Below are positions 63,045 to 64,000 of a stretch of DNA of 64,000 nt, piece by piece. This DNA comes from Acidobacteriota bacterium. Its GTDB lineage: Bacteria > Acidobacteriota > Terriglobia > Terriglobales > Acidobacteriaceae. The notes below the pieces were generated by a model. It was not told the origin of the DNA and made no database searches. It saw nothing but the letters and a program-made list of their open reading frames with translations. The position numbers were made by a program, and so were the translations under genes. The DNA lies in NCBI GenBank assembly GCA_021793405.1, contig JAJYSV010000003.1, positions 1-64,000 of the forward strand, written 5' to 3'. Every line of letters starts with the position of its first letter. The stretch's first letter is position 1.

Positions 63045-63073
63045 AAAAAGGGCCCTGGCTTGCGCCAGGGCCC
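63045..63073 (-). terminator. intrinsic terminator of the outer-membrane protein gene
   Basis: On the minus strand, GGGCCCTGGC and GCCAGGGCCC form a perfect 10-base-pair stem with a 4-base loop, followed directly by TTTTT. It lies 30 bases after the stop of the gene at 63103-63663. Confidence 0.88.
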
Positions 63074-63102
63074 GGATGGGAGTGTAAACAGCGGGGAACA
63101 GC

Positions 63103-63663
63103 TTAGAAAATACGGTAGGACACACCAGCCGAATAGACCCAGGGGGTCAGCCCCGTAGGCGGAAAGTCCCAATGTTGATATTCAAAATCGACAGGACGCA
63201 CAGTGATGCGGTCGGTCAGGTTGTAATCGAGACCGCCGCCGCCTGCGAACGTGGTATAGGTAAAAATCCGGTTAGAGATGAAGTTGGGGTAATGGAAACG
63301 GCTTCCTCCAGCGAGGAACTTGACATACGGAAACCAGCGCCGCCCAATCTGGTAGGTGACACGCGGACCACCCAGGAAATTCTGTTCTTCGATACCAGCT
63401 CCGGAACTTGAATCTGTAAGGAAATTCAGGAAGCGCATTTCACCTTCGACGCCGACGCCGACGCTGCGCCAGATACGATAGTTGAAGTCCGCATATGCAC
63501 CGGGTCCAAATGCATGCCGTTGGCCGTAATCTGTCTGTCCGTAGGAGAAATATCCTCCGACAGTGATGGTAGCGAGTTTTGGCGTGACAGGTTGTATAGC
63601 CTGCGCGTGCAGGAAGATCGGGCAAAGTAAGAAGAGTAGCCCAGCAAAAAATTTTTTCCCCAC
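63103..63663 (-). CDS. outer-membrane beta-barrel protein
   Basis: This 186-residue protein has a signal peptide (KKFFAGLLFLLCPIFLHAQ) and then alternating polar and aromatic strands typical of a small eight-stranded OmpA/OmpX-like barrel (TITVGGYFSYGQTDYG, GVGVEGEMRFLNF, GPRVTYQIGRRWFPYVKFLA). It ends in YSAGVSYRIF, with a terminal Phe as expected for BAM-assembled barrels. The start is a GTG at 63663 with a very strong GGGGAGG 5-6 bases upstream. It ends in a strong terminator. The specific function is unknown. Confidence 0.85.
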   Translation of the reverse strand: MGKKFFAGLLFLLCPIFLHAQAIQPVTPKLATITVGGYFSYGQTDYGQRHAFGPGAYADFNYRIWRSVGVGVEGEMRFLNFLTDSSSGAGIEEQNFLGGPRVTYQIGRRWFPYVKFLAGGSRFHYPNFISNRIFTYTTFAGGGGLDYNLTDRITVRPVDFEYQHWDFPPTGLTPWVYSAGVSYRIF

Positions 63664-63749
63664 CGTAAATCCTCCCCAATGAGACTTATCTTAAATATCT
63701 GGAGGCAGATGCCTTTTTTGAATCTGCCTCTAGATTGTAATCGACTTGA

Positions 63750-63998
63750 CTACTTAGATGTACTGTCGCCCGGGGAGGCTGCTCCAGTCGATACCGGAAT
63801 TGGTGCTGCTTGGCCGTAGGGGCGCAACCGGAAGAATACAGGCGTCAGCTCAAACGGCATTTTATCGCTGGGACTGAGCACTGCGACAGGCCTCGAGTTG
63901 AGCTGTTCGACCGTATCGTTCCAGGAATCTACGCGGAGATGGCTTCCCAATGGCAGGGCCGCAATCTGCCGGACATTGCCCATATCCAGTTTCGGCGC
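63750..63998 (-). CDS. C-terminal end of a gene cut by the window edge
   Basis: The frame is open to the right edge of the window, so only the last 83 residues are visible. Readable pieces are APKLDMGNVRQIAALPLGSH, DTVEQLNSRPVAVLSPSD, and ELTPVFFRLRPYGQAAP, ending in a Ser/Gly/Pro-rich tail. An in-frame ATG at 63983 is unlikely to be the start. I do not recognise the family. Confidence 0.5.
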   Translation of the reverse strand, partial: APKLDMGNVRQIAALPLGSHLRVDSWNDTVEQLNSRPVAVLSPSDKMPFELTPVFFRLRPYGQAAPIPVSTGAASPGDSTSK

Positions 63999-64000
63999 TC

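Noticed and set aside
1-64000. CRISPR arrays, prophage or integrative element boundaries
   Set aside because: No regularly spaced direct repeats, cas, integrase or phage structural genes were seen, and the tRNA-Gly 3' end has no obvious duplicate in the window.

Overview
This window most likely comes from a member of the Acidobacteriota, probably the Terriglobia/Koribacter-like part of the phylum. That is an inference from three things: the GC-rich codon usage, the style of the exported proteins, and scattered short palindromic repeats ending in GGGGCACCC that I associate with such genomes. No rRNA gene is present to confirm it. Genes lie on both strands in short operons with many 4-base ATGA overlaps.

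Positions 1-15.8 kb hold mixed housekeeping genes and accessory debris. They start with an orphan Rhs C-terminal tip with a JAB-like toxin domain, its NTF2-fold immunity protein and a small, apparently frameshifted exported protein. Then come thrC-thrB, trxA, lon, mscL, a split 3-oxoacid CoA-transferase, mtnA, an exported HEAT-like protein flanked by two copies of a MITE-like element, a UBP zinc-finger protein, pyrE and a sugar porter. Positions 15.8-23.2 kb carry uvrB, an S10 serine carboxypeptidase-like protein and a GH38 alpha-mannosidase-like lipoprotein.

Positions 23.3-62 kb form the energetic core. On the minus strand runs a 12-gene complex I operon, nuoABCD-I-H-JKL-M-M-N. It has a duplicated nuoM, a long NuoL, an inverted H/I order and no nuoEFG (no NADH module). 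Divergent from it are pyruvate:ferredoxin oxidoreductase (nifJ) and an overlapping dihydroorotate-dehydrogenase-like flavoprotein, followed by a 2-oxoacid:ferredoxin oxidoreductase pair (korAB). Further on is a complete bidirectional NAD-linked [NiFe]-hydrogenase operon, hoxEFUYH, with its maturation protease, and then a P-type H+-ATPase and a second korAB pair. Together these suggest ferredoxin-centred metabolism: several 2-oxoacid oxidoreductases reduce ferredoxin, an EFG-less complex I with one extra pump subunit could oxidise it, and the Hox enzyme exchanges electrons between NAD(H) and protons.

Mannoside-active enzymes are interspersed: GH38, GH92, GH130 and an unassigned exported GH-like protein. 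A tRNA-Gly(CCC) sits behind the hydrogenase operon. The window ends with gltX, an outer-membrane beta-barrel protein and a gene cut by the right edge. No CRISPR array, rRNA, phage or transposase gene was seen.
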